DNA of 64,000 nt. It comes from Sisyra terminalis. Its lineage: Eukaryota; Arthropoda; Insecta; Neuroptera; Sisyridae. Each line of letters opens with the position of its first letter. Position 1 is the stretch's first letter. The stretch lies in contig OY292276.1 in assembly GCA_958496175.1 (NCBI GenBank), positions 16,324,001-16,388,000 on the forward strand, read 5' to 3'. The position numbers and the translations under genes are program-made. Below are positions 49,301-61,138 of this stretch, piece after piece. The notes beneath the pieces are model-generated. The model saw nothing but the letters and a program-made list of their open reading frames with translations, made no database searches and was not told the DNA's origin.

Positions 49301-50806
49301 AATTTATGTACATGTGTTTTGTAAAATTATGCAGGTTTTTTGAGTACCGAAGATGAAGTTTTGCCTGGAAATAATGGAATGAAAGATCAATCTTTTGCTT
49401 TGAAGTGGATCAAAAATAATATTCATCACTTTGGAGGAAACCCAGATTCGATAACTATAACTGGACTTTCAGCAGGAGGAGCTAGTGTTCATATGCATTA
49501 CTTATCTCCATTGTCTAGAGGATTATTTAAACAGGGAATATCGATGAGTGGAACGGCTCTTAATCCATGGCCGTTTGCTGAAGAAAGTCTTGCAAAAGCT
49601 AAGAACGTAGCAACCTATTTGGGATGTGCAACGAAAACTAGCCAAGAAATCGTTAATTGTTTGAAACAACGTCCTGCTCACGCAATTGTAGCTCAAGTTG
49701 AACATTTCTTGGTATATATATATTTCGTAGTTGAAATTCTGTTTCAAATTTATATATTTCAAGGAATTTCCTTATGCTCCATTTTCTCCGTTTGGCGCTG
49801 TCGTTGATAAGCACAGCAAAACCCCGTTTTTACCAGATGAACCAATAACGTTGTTAAAAGAAGGTAAAGTTCAAGATTTACCCTGGTTAACTTCAGTAAC
49901 ATCAGAAGAGGGACTATGGCCAGCAACTGGTAATTAAAAATGAACAGCTAACAAAAAAAAAATATTTTACTGATTAATTTTTCTTTTTTTTTTTTAGAAT
50001 GGATTAGAAATCCTGGAGTTTTAAATGTAATTGAAAAAAGATGGTACGAATTGGCACCTCATATTTTAGATTTCAACTATACTGTCCATGTAAACCAGCA
50101 TAAAGAAGTTGCAGATCAAGTTAAAAATTTTTATTTGAAAGGAAAACCAATTGGACCAAAAACTTTCAATGAATTTATCCAGGTATAAATCACATTTGTT
50201 TTTGAAACTTTTACAATTATATCATATTTAACTTTAATTTTTAAATAGTTAATTAGTGATCGACATTTTGTCACTGGGTCAGTTAAAGCTGCATTACTTC
50301 AAGCTAAAGTTAACAAATCTCCAGTTTATTACTATCGCTTTAAATATCTTGGCACCCACAGTTGTACCGAATTGTTTACTTCTAGCAGTGAAAAATATGG
50401 TTCAAAAATTTGAAATAATTATGATTTTTCGACACTATAATTGTCTGCTTTTTGTAGGTGTAAGTCATGGTGATGATCTTGGTTATATAACGCCCGGAAT
50501 TATTTTATATAACGACAAAGATAAGCCTATGGCTGATTTCTTGATAAATCTTTGGAAATCTTTCGCTAGATCTGGGTATATTAAGAATTAAAATATACTT
50601 ATAGCTATTTCAAAATTCATTCTATTTTTTTTTTACATAGAACACCAACTGTAGAACAAGTCGCTGAATGGCCCCCAGTTTGCAGCAGTCAACAAAAACT
50701 AACATACGTAGAAATAAGCTCCCCCACAGACGTATCCGTTCAATCTTCTGATGATTTAGGACATGTTAAATTTTGGGATTCCTTGCCAATACATGAGCAT
50801 GTTTAA
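46352..50806 (+). CDS. Secreted carboxylesterase 1 (type-B, alpha/beta hydrolase)
   Basis: Nine exons: 46352-46388, 46461-46612, 48919-49018, 49084-49269, 49335-49711, 49764-49929, 49998-50182, 50249-50399, 50458-50575, with a tenth at 50641-50806. Phases agree, giving 545 residues. A signal peptide ([15 protein letters not shown]) starts it. Family landmarks are [28 protein letters not shown], the oxyanion-hole HGGG, and nucleophile Ser204 in GLSAGG. Glu333 (SEEG) and His455 (SHGDD) complete the triad, so it should be active. It should hydrolyse ester substrates outside the cell or in the secretory pathway. Insect relatives include juvenile hormone esterase-like, venom and detoxifying esterases, but the sequence does not identify the substrate; the serine motif is not GQSAG. 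Intron 2 is unusually long (2.3 kb). AATAAA follows at 50855-50860. Confidence 0.93.
46613..48918 (+). other. Intron 2 of esterase 1 (2.3 kb)
   Basis: The intron is long compared with all other introns of this gene (52-72 bp). It contains a Helitron-like fragment at 47228-47345 and otherwise AT-rich DNA with no exon or gene that I can see. Confidence 0.6.
47228..47345 (+). mobile_element. Helitron-like fragment in esterase 1 intron
   Basis: TATCTATATACATATAAAAC then AAAATCGTGTTAGTTAGAC and CTAAAGAATGACTGGACCGG follow the order seen in insect Helentron-type elements and parallel 33145-33310. Boundaries are approximate. Confidence 0.35.
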
Positions 50807-53264
50807 TTTTACAATCAACTTCAACGACTTTTGTAAACTCAAACAATAACAGCTAATAAAATGATATTATGTGTATTGTATTTATTATTTTGAAATGGTC
50901 AAGGCTAACTTTCAGTGCTATTTAAGTACCTAATAGTCAATTGGATCAATTTAAATTTAATTAATTCTGGTTGGTAGATATTTAAATAACTTGATAAATC
51001 TAGTTTCTGATTAGTCATTTGACTTTTCAAAGAAAAACAGTGGTTTGGCAGCGTTCATTTTATTCCCCATTCGAGAGCTGCATTTTTCCTGAATTTTCTA
51101 ATCAAAATTTTTTAAACTATGCCCGAGTTGGTCTTATAAAAATTGTAATTAATTTTTGGGGAAAATAAAGGTAGAATTTTCAAATAAGTTAACAATTAAA
51201 GCCGTATTAGTCAATGAATAAAGAACTGTAATGAATTCTCGTCATAAGAAGTTTATAAGTTTTGCACAGCAAAATGGAATATTTTATTGGAAAGTATTTC
51301 AGTTTGTTGCAGAAGAAACATCATACAATGGATGGTTGTAATTCTACCAATATTTGGAATGATTAAAGGCTTGAGCAGAGTACATTTTTTTAAGTTTACT
51401 GTAAAGGTATCAACATTTATTACTTTCTGAACATATTTTTGAATATTCCATTTATTGTTTGCTTTTAGGTGTCCTCGATTTATCGTTATAATTACAGTAA
51501 TCATAATATAAATTTTATTAGTTGTTTATATAAACGTTGTCAGTTGCTATGTACAACATCATTATGTATTTAAAATTATTAATTTCTTAATTTCATATTT
51601 GCCACATAATGTGACATAATTTTAAATAAAGTACTTATAAGTGTATTTAAACTTTTGTTTAACCACAAGACTATAACTAATAACCATAGACTATAACTAA
51701 TATAAAGATAATTTAACAGATTTGTTTCATTTTGTCGATTTGATTGATGGGTCCGATCGACGTTTTGGCTTTGACTTAAAAAATCTAATAAAGCTTTTGC
51801 CAAAATCAATGGCATGTACATGTTAGCCATTAAAAGCATAGGTAATTGTGTTTCACTAGTTGAAAACCTAGTGGTAGAGGTTTGTTAAAATAACTACCAT
51901 AGTATATATTTGTCACCCCTAAGTGGAGCTTTTAAAGCTCCTAATCTTTTTGATTTCAGGATTATCAACCACACTGACGGTTAATTTTTGCTAAGAATAA
52001 TGTTGCTTAGTTATGGACAATGAATTCTAGCATTGGACATATCAATTGCAAAAAATATTTTACGTAAAATTTTTAAAGGAAAATTTGACTACGGCTTCAT
52101 TTTAAATATAGAATGGAAAATAAGCATAAATCATAAATACAGAAAAGATTTAACATAATTTTAATGTAACATAAACCTAAAAATACTTTCATTTATACAA
52201 AATATGGTGACAAATTTGATAAAAGTATACGTAACTTCTATGTGAAGTAATCTTAGGAAATTATGTCTTATCAGCGATCACATTTATGAATCTCTAACGT
52301 CCTTTTGACATAAGATTTTTTTTTAAATTTTACAATCTGCTGTTAGGAATTTATTGAGAACTAACCTGTAGGTGAGGCTTAAAAAATGGCTACGTATTGT
52401 GTGTAACTAAAGAACTACTCATAAGTGTATATTGACGTGGTGCTTTTATTTTAATTTATTTTTATTTCTTTTAAATAAAATTTTTGATTAGGTTTAATCA
52501 AATCAAGCTCAGAAAAGTTTTATTAACGCAGAAAAAAATCTTAAAGCTTGTCATTTACTTAATTAAATGTGGTAAAATAATGAAAATACAAACAGAAATG
52601 TGGTGAATTTTACTGCGTTTTGTTTACAATAGTCTCATATAAAAAACTTCATGAAATTCCTGAATTAGTTTGAGGGGTTGGGAAACGAAATTCGAAGGTG
52701 GAGAAACTTTTCAAGAGTTTACAGCATAGGATGTGGAAGACATGGAGGAAACCACTGCAATAAATGTCCCAGTAACATCCCAATATCAACATCAATAATA
52801 TGGGTTCTTTTAGGAAAAATTCTGGATCAGTCCTCCGTTTGTAGATTGAAAAGATTGAGATATCTGAACCATGATTTTGTATATCAATGGGTAGGGTTGT
52901 TAATCAAGACAAAGAGATGAGTAATGGGTTAATCATGACTTTTTTACGGGGGAGGAAAACAAAATAAATAAAAAAACATTTGGTTAAAAATATTTTTTGA
53001 AATTGGGTCACGTTATAAAGCCTGTTCTTGTTAAAAATTAATACATGTGCTGTTTTTTATTTTATTTGGATTTGTGTTGTGGAATAACTTTATAATAATC
53101 TTTGAAGTTACATTAGGTAAGTAAATATTCATATCTCAATTGTCCAATTTTTTTATTTCGAAATCATATTACCACATTCGAATTTTCATTTTAAATTGGA
53201 ATGCATTTTATATTTTTCCGACACTCAAATGAAAAATTTGATTGTAAAATAAATAATTCAAAAT
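50807..53264. other. Spacer between the two esterase genes
   Basis: This 2.5 kb stretch holds the 3' end of esterase 1 (AATAAA at 50855) and the promoter side of esterase 2. An open frame at 52678-52917 (80 codons) lies in a less AT-rich patch, but I recognise no family. No further esterase fragment was found. Confidence 0.4.
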
Positions 53265-55844
53265 ATGTTTCTGCTTTTTTCGTGTCTGTTATATTGTGGT
53301 ATGATTTTTTGTTAAATTACCATAAGATTTGTTTAACAGTTTGAAATAAAAACAATAATTTTCCAGTGCTTGCAAATGAAAATCCTGAAGTCCTTACCAA
53401 ATATGGAAAAATTCAAGGAACTTACATTAGTACGACAAATCAACGCTGCATTGCAGCTTTTGAAGGAATACCTTATGCCAAACCACCCATAGGAAATTTG
53501 AGATTTGAAGTTTGTATTTTTCTTAGTAGAGTAAAATTTAATTAACTATTCCTTGTATTTTAAAAAGAAAACGATGTGTAAAGATTTCATTTTACCTAAA
53601 TGCTATCGACAAAGTTCACTATTCAGACCAAATTCGAAATTTCGAACATTTTGAAGACCAATTTGAAATATTAATATGCTAGTATCTCTCAACTGTATTT
53701 TGATATTCGCAGTGGTTTTTTAACTTCACTTTTCTTTGTAGAAATGTCGTTTGTCCGTAATCCGCGAGGAAATATAATAGTAAGATATGTTTAGGTATTA
53801 GATAGGCTTACATTATAGAATATAATTATAGAATTATATTTTTATCGATTTAATTGAATTAAAAAAAAATATAAATGATAATGTTATTTAAGTGGTTAAC
53901 ATGACATTTTTTTTATTTAAAGAGGAAATCTGTAGTATGAAAACAGTATAAATGTTAATTTCTTTTTAAGCCACCGCAACCACCTGATGTTTGGAATTTT
54001 ACTTTGGTAGCAAATAAAGTAGTAACATGTCTTCAATATCCTGTATTTTATCCTAGAACCGAAATAATTGGTAATGAGTTTAATGAAATACCATTAAGTT
54101 AATATTGTTTCTTTTCTTAAGACAATTCTATTTATTGCAGGAGTTGAAGATTGCCTCTATATTAATGTTTATTCCTCAAATATTCACCCAGAAGCTAATT
54201 TAGATGTACTTATTCATATCCACGGTGGAGGTTTTATGACTGGCGCAGCAAATTATTATAGACCCCATAATTTGATGGATCACGATATTGTTTATGTTAA
54301 TTTTAATTACAGATTGAATGTATTTGGTAAATACAAACATGAAAATAAACCTGTTTTATTGTATCTAATTATGATTTTTAAGGATTTTTAAGCACAGAAG
54401 ATACCGTTGCGCCAGGAAATTATGGGATGAAAGATCAAGTTTTAGCGATGAAGTGGGTTAAAGAAAATATTAAAAATTTTGGTGGCAATCCAGATTCTAT
54501 TACTTTAACTGGTTTCTCAGCTGGTGGAGCAAGTGTGCATTTGCATTACTTATCGCCTCTTTCAAAGGGCTTATTCCATCGAGGAATATCGTTGAGTGGA
54601 ACCGCTTATAATCCTTGGGTTTTAGCTGAAGGAAATTTGGAAAAAGCACAAAAGTTAGCCAAACTAACGAATTGCCCGACAGAAAATAACCGTGCAATGG
54701 TGAATTGTTTGAAAACAGTACCTGGAAATCAATTAACGAGTAAAATCAAATATTTTATGGTAACTATTAGCAAAATAGGGATTTTGAAAGGGAATAAATC
54801 TTATGAATGAATAATATTAATAAATTGTTTATAGGAATTTTTATATGTGCCATTTACTCCTTTTGGAGTAGTAATTGAAAATAAAGATGTTTTTCAACCA
54901 TTTCTCACTGAATATCCTCGTGAGATATTAAAGAATGGATATGGTGCAAAACTTCCATGGTTAGCTTCTGTAACAGAAAACGAAGGATTATGGCCAACTG
55001 CTGGTATTTTTGTTAGCGATTTAGTGTTTGTAAAACAAGTTCTTTACAATTGTATTTTAGGGTATATGAAAAATCCGGGAACAATGTGGCATGTTGGGAA
55101 AAACTGGGACAAATTAGCTCCATTTTTATTAGATTATTATTACTCTGTGAACATAAGTGATCATCGTGAAATGGCACATAAAATTAAGCAATTTTATTTC
55201 AAGGAAAAAGAAGTCGATCGCTTTAGTCTTAGAGAATTTGAACAGGTAATAAAAAAAGGAAAAAAAACATAGATAGAATAAATGATAAACTTTTGGAAAT
55301 CAAAAATAGATGATGACTGAACGATATTTTAAAGTTGGTGCATTTAATGCGGCTATCGATCAAGCTAAATTTTCTCCTGTTTATTTTTATAAATTTAAAT
55401 TTCGAGGAATTCACAGTAGTACAGAAGATTTTTTTGATTTGAGCCTCAACTTAGGTATTGGAATTGATTAATCTAAGCACAAATTTAAAAAAAAATACAT
55501 TTTAGGGGTTTGCCATGGGGATGATGCAGCATATTTGGTACCAGGTTCTTTACGTTATAGCTCCGGTGATAATAAGATGAAAGATTTCATGACAGGTATT
55601 TGGGCAGCTTTCGCTAGAACTGGGTAAGAAAATAAGCCAAAACCATGAATGTTGTCATAATCTATTCTAATAAATCAATTTTAGGCAACCTATTTCTTTT
55701 GGAATTAAACATTGGCCTCGAGTGAATTTAGATAGAACTTTAACTTATTTGGATATTCTTCGTCCGTTCACTGTATCGGTTCAAAAAAGCGACAATTTTG
55801 GAAATTCTGATTTTTGGAATAATTTAATATCGAGTGACCTATAA
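53265..55844 (+). CDS. Secreted carboxylesterase 2 (tandem paralogue)
   Basis: Ten exons: 53265-53298, 53367-53509, 53971-54070, 54141-54326, 54383-54759, 54835-55003, 55061-55245, 55310-55454, 55506-55623, 55685-55844. Junction phases agree, giving 538 residues. The short first exon was found by its phase and hydrophobic content: it encodes MFLLFSCLLYC, a signal peptide just upstream of VLANENPEV. Six of the exon lengths or phases match esterase 1 exactly (100, 186, 377, 185 and 118 bp among them), proving tandem duplication. The triad is intact: Ser200 (GFSAGG), Glu330 (ENEG), His450 (CHGDD). HGGG is present. The donor after exon 2 is GTTTGT. Substrate is unknown. A cluster of AATAAA motifs lies at 55861-55875. 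Confidence 0.92.
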
Positions 55845-57142
55845 AATTTGTGTAGTATTTAAATAAATAAATAAAGAACTTTATCATTGAAAAACGGGGA
55901 TTTTTATACCAAAACTTTTGTAACTGATTATTTTTTGATCTAATCTTAATCCAATTGAGAATGATTGAAGTACTCTTAAAACTCAAGTTTACACTTCCCA
56001 TAATCCTCTTGAAATTTAAAATTTAACATTACCATTTCCTGGCAACGTAGTACTCTAAAATTAAAGAAATGATTATCCGTTGATTCAACAGCATGCTAAT
56101 ATGGACTGTTATTAAAAGTAGAGGTCGTTTAAATAAAAATTAGTTTAAATAAAGAAAATCGTTACAAATTTTTAAAAATAAATATTAAATAAACATTAAA
56201 ACAAGATTTTGAATTACTTAATGGCTTTTTAAAATAAAGTTTTTAGCCCATTTTCAAGTACTACAATAATTTATAGTTGGTTCTAATCCAATTACCGTAT
56301 ACCAATTACTGTATATACAACTTTAATACAGTTGTTATAGTGCAAATAAATTATTTGGTGTTGAAAGTTTTGGTACAGATTATGCTTTAGTAGCTATAAA
56401 TCTTTAGAAAAATATTCCATTTTATTAAGGCTTTGAGTAAAATAGAAAAGTAAATTAGCAATCTGGTGTATAATATATAGTTATATAATTGAAATTTTAA
56501 TATAATTAAATTTAATATTAATATTAATTTAGAATGATTTGAATTTTTCGATGCTAAATAATAAGAAAATTTTATGAAAAGTTCACGTAAAAATATACAT
56601 ATTTTTATGTATTTGAATTATTAAAAGAAAAAAAATATAATAAAAACATGTAAAGATAAATATTCTTTCAAACAAATTGAATCATACAAAATTTAAAATC
56701 TAAAACTCATGGTTTATAGTGTTATATTTATCTGCGTCTACAATTTTAATAGAAAATGATAATTGCATATGTGTAATATTTATGAAACAATTGGAATAGA
56801 AAAATATTATTAATAAAGTATATAAAATAGATAAAAGTTGATAAGTTTTTATAGCCAATTTATTGCTAGCCAGTAGAGCTTTTTGTGGGGAAATATCCTC
56901 GACGGAATATTTTTCAGGAAACTAATGAAAATTCTTTGCTCTGCAATAAATTCGGCTCATGCGCACAAAACAAGTGGTCCACCCAACAATCCATACAGCA
57001 TATCTCTGTTACCGTCGCGACGTTCCTGTAGAATACATTATTCCCTTCCTGACATTTTATATTTACCCTGAATTTCTGCAGTTCCTCATTAATTAATTCA
57101 AAAACTGTGTAAAAATGGAAATTATCGAAAGCAATTCTTAAA
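55845..57142. other. Intergenic DNA before nAChR alpha2
   Basis: AT-rich with long A/T runs (56440-56830). A GC-richer stretch from about 56870 to 57090 precedes the receptor gene. It probably holds its promoter or 5' UTR, but I see no exon there with consistent splice signals. Confidence 0.4.
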
Positions 57143-59157
57143 ATGGTGTCGCATTTTCTCATTCTTTTCATTAGTGCTTTGTTGTTGTTTAGTGAAGAAA
57201 TTCATTGTAATCCGGATGCTAAGAGATTGTACGATGACCTCTTAAGTAATTACAATCGACTGATTCGACCTGTTAGCAATAATACAGATACGGTTTTAGT
57301 TAAATTAGGCTTAAGACTATCACAACTTATTGATTTGGTATGAAATAGTGAAACTAAATTAAGTGCTTTGTTTACTTAATTAATTTAATAATTTTCAGAA
57401 TTTGAAAGATCAAATTTTGACTACTAATGTTTGGCTTGAACATGTAAGATATTAAAAAAGTTAAAAAAAACCTAATTTTAATATAATCCATCATTTTTTT
57501 TAAGGAATGGCAAGATCATAAATTTCGATGGGATCCTGCTGAATATGGAGGCGTGACTGAATTATATGTGCCATCAGAACATATATGGTTGCCTGACATT
57601 GTTCTTTACAACAAGTATGAAGTTTTAACTAGCATTGTTTTTTTAATTGTTTTAAAATATAAAATGAAATATTTTAGTGCCGATGGTGAATATGTTGTCA
57701 CCACCATGACAAAAGCTGTATTGCATCACACAGGAAAAGTTTTATGGACACCCCCAGCGATTTTTAAATCGTCATGTGAAATTGATGTACGATATTTTCC
57801 TTTTGATCAACAAACATGTTTTATGAAATTTGGATCTTGGACTTACGATGGTGATCAAGTAAGTGTATCAATGATATATTGAATGAAATCAAAATTAACA
57901 ATTTTTTTTTCTAGATCGATTTAAAGCACATCAACCAAAAACTAGGAGATAATAAAGTAGAAGTAGGAATTGATTTACGAGAATACTATCCAAGTGTTGA
58001 ATGGGATATACTTGGAGTTCCTGCAGAACGCCATGAAAAGTATTATCCTTGTTGCGCAGAACCTTATCCTGATATTTTTTTCAATATAACCCTGCGAAGA
58101 AAAACATTATTTTACACAGTTAATTTAATTGTACCGTGTGTTGGAATTTCATATCTTTCCGTATTGGTATTTTATCTGCCCGCTGATTCAGGAGAGAAAA
58201 TAGCTTTGTGCATTTCCATTTTACTTTCTCAAACTATGTTTTTCTTGCTCATCTCTGAAATTATACCATCCACGTCTTTAGCATTGCCATTGTTGGGAAA
58301 ATATTTATTGTTTACCATGTTGTTGGTTGGATTATCAGTTGTGATCACAATTGTTATTTTGAATGTTCATTATCGTAAGCCAAGCACTCATAAAATGGCA
58401 CCTTGGGTGCGAAAATTTTTTATAAAAAAAGTTCCGAAACTGTTACTGATGCGGGTACCAAAAGATCTACTAAACGATCTAGCCGCTAATAAAATACCCA
58501 ATAAGTTTTTGAAAAAGCATCGAGATATCGATTCAATGCCGTCAACACAAGCTATGTCCTCAAGTAGCTCTTCATCATCATCCTCAGCTCGCCATCGCGG
58601 AAGTGGTTGCAATGGATTACATTCATCTTCAGCAACAAATAGGTACTATTTTAATGCGATAATCAATGGAGTATTTTTTACAACGATAGAGCCTAATTAA
58701 AAATAAAAGACGTTACTTTTATTTCAGACTTAGTGGATTGCTTAGTGGTGGAAGTGGTTTAGGCTATAACGGATTGCCATCCCTTTTATCAGGACTAGAT
58801 GAAAGTGTTAGTGATGCTGCGACCAGAAAAAAATATCCATTTGAATTAGAAAAAGCGATTCATAATGTCATGTTTATCCAACACCATATTCAACGTCAAG
58901 ATGAATTTAATGCTGTACGTAAAAGAAAATTGAAAGATGATCAAAATTAATTTATTTCATTACAGGAAGATCAAGATTGGGGTTTCGTAGCAATGGTCTT
59001 AGATAGACTGTTCCTTTGGATTTTTACGATTGCTTCTATTGTTGGAACATTCGCTATTCTATGCGAAGCACCTGCATTATATGACGATACGAAACCAATC
59101 GATATGGAATTATCGTCGGTCGCACAACAACAATTTTTACCGGAACTGGACTTTTAA
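57143..59157 (+). CDS. nAChRalpha2: Nicotinic acetylcholine receptor subunit alpha2-like
   Basis: Seven exons: 57143-57337, 57399-57443, 57505-57614, 57678-57858, 57915-58642, 58728-58914, 58966-59157. Phases agree, giving 545 residues. Order: signal peptide ([20 protein letters not shown]), ligand-binding ectodomain with [15 protein letters not shown], the Cys-loop ([15 protein letters not shown]), and loop C vicinal cysteines [11 protein letters not shown] that define an alpha subunit. TM1-TM3 include [21 protein letters not shown] long cytoplasmic loop has a run of ten serines. An amphipathic [20 protein letters not shown] leads to TM4 ([15 protein letters not shown]). It should form part of a pentameric cation channel at synapses. 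The TM2-TM3 wording and the HNVMFIQHH helix point to alpha2 (Drosophila SAD type) rather than alpha1; that call is from memory. It is convergent with the alpha1-like gene downstream. Confidence 0.9.
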
Positions 59158-61138
59158 TCAAATGAAAAGCAATCGTTTTTTAACTGCCCAATAGTTATTA
59201 TATAAATCAGTATTATAATTATAAATTAATTAATTATACCTAAATGAATTGTTATATCTTAAAACTTGGCTAAATTTATGTAACTTAGTAGGTGTTAAAA
59301 CCTTCAATTAAACATTGAGGGTGTGAGATATAATGCAATTTTTAAAACTATTACATGGAATAATCAATGTATAAATCATAATTACTATTAGTGATAATTT
59401 AAAACTTCGTTGAATTTTTAATATAGTTTCAATAAATTAAATATAATCCACACATTTTTTATTTATATTTAACTAATTGTACTTGAATAAACCGATTTGC
59501 AGGCGTTAGAAATAACCTACAGGATCAAATGTACTTTTAAATAAAAATGGTAATGTAATAAAACAATAAAAGTTTCACCTATTTCATATTCACAGCTTTT
59601 AATATTTTTTTGATTTTTGGTATGTTTATATGAAACCGTTTTTTTTTCTGAAAAATAAGCCTTCATAATTTATACATGAAATTACTTATTTGATTCAAAC
59701 TAATTTCGTCTTTTATTTGTTATTATTATTATTGCTTATTTTTATATTCTGGTCGATTTTTGTGATAAAGCTTTATTCAAACCTGCTATCACAAGCTGTT
59801 TTTACGTTTGACTACTATCTTATCTAATAACTCTTACAATTCGATATTTTCAAACATTTGCTGTGGTCTTGCACGTTTTTCCTTCTCCACGTGGATATCG
59901 CCATTTTCAATTTCATAAAACCCCTGAGAACACTAAGATTTCCTAAAAGCATGCTCAACATAAGTTTCGACAAGCATTTAATGCGATTCTGCAGCATTTT
60001 TGTTTAAATAATAATAGAAAATCAAAGCTGTCCGCGAATCGTACTTTTTAGGCACAAAAATCGATATCTTAAATGGTATTAAATATGAGAGTTCTAGGAA
60101 ATTAATATATCTATTGCAAGTTAAAAAACTATCGCTTAGATACGTGGTTGTTAACCTGGTTAGAGGTACTGACCTCCATCAGTTTTATACACTCATTCAC
60201 CGAACCTTCTTAATTGGAAAAACAAAATAATAATTTTTAAGATTCAAAAAAAAGGTTTATATTCATGCATAGGTAATGTGAGTCGGGGTGTGTATTTTCT
60301 CCGCCGAACCTGCGAGACTGACCTACTGAAACTCTGCGGTTCGATCGAACCCAGATTAAGAACCATTAGCTTAGTAAAATTCTTTTGGACTTTTTTTATA
60401 AGAATTCAAAAGAAAAGTCAATTTACATGTAAAAGATCACTTTATTGAAATAATTTAACGTTATAGACAAATGATTAACAAGTAATCGCATATTATAATA
60501 GCATATTTGTTACACATTTAGCTATCCATTTTTATTTAACATTTTATGTTTGATTTTAGTAGTATATAATATTTAACAATCATTTTACATATTAAATATG
60601 ATTATCTTGTTTTGAACCTTATGATTTAATATATAACCACTTTTATCACTAAAATTATACTCATTTAAACGTTGATTATCTGACCTTTTTCAGTTGATTT
60701 CAAACACATGATAATACTTACCTTAGCATTACAATTACTAATATAAGTAATGAAACAATATAGTATGTTCTTAACAATCATAAAATATCATTCAAATTAG
60801 CAACATGAAGTTTAAAGGATTTGAATACCTTTCTTTCATTCACAAATATTCAAACTATTTATACATTATGGATTGAAATTCAGTTCATTTTTCGGAGCAA
60901 ATAAAATTATGTATCCAAATATATGAAAATGATTATAGTAGCTAATGAATTATAGTTTTAATAATTTGTAAGAATGTATTGTCGTTTTTATCATTTTAAC
61001 GATGAAACTTATATCACTTTTGAAATTAGTCTAAGAAAGCTTTAAAAAAAGATGATATCGTAAAATGAACGACAAAACTTATAGTGTAGCAAAGTTTTTT
61101 TGTAAATATTGTATAAATAATTTTTTACAAATATTTCT
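59158..61138. other. Convergent spacer between the two nAChR genes
   Basis: This 2 kb stretch holds the 3' ends of both genes and one hAT MITE (60142-60368). AATAAA-type signals occur on both strands in AT-rich DNA. No other gene was seen. Confidence 0.5.
60142..60368. mobile_element. Non-autonomous hAT element with target duplication
   Basis: The left end is ACGTGGTTGTTAACCTGG; the right end inverted is TAATGGTTCTTAATCTGG. The flanks GCTTAGAT (60134-60141) and GCTTAGTA (60369-60376) agree at 6 of 8 bases, as for a hAT duplication. Inside the right end is GGTTCGATCGAACC, a palindrome well known next to this type of terminus in many animal genomes. Confidence 0.72.

Noticed and set aside
52678..52920. 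80-codon plus-strand frame between the esterases
   Set aside because: Located in a slightly GC-richer patch, but I found no motif, splice context or family resemblance; possibly transposon debris.
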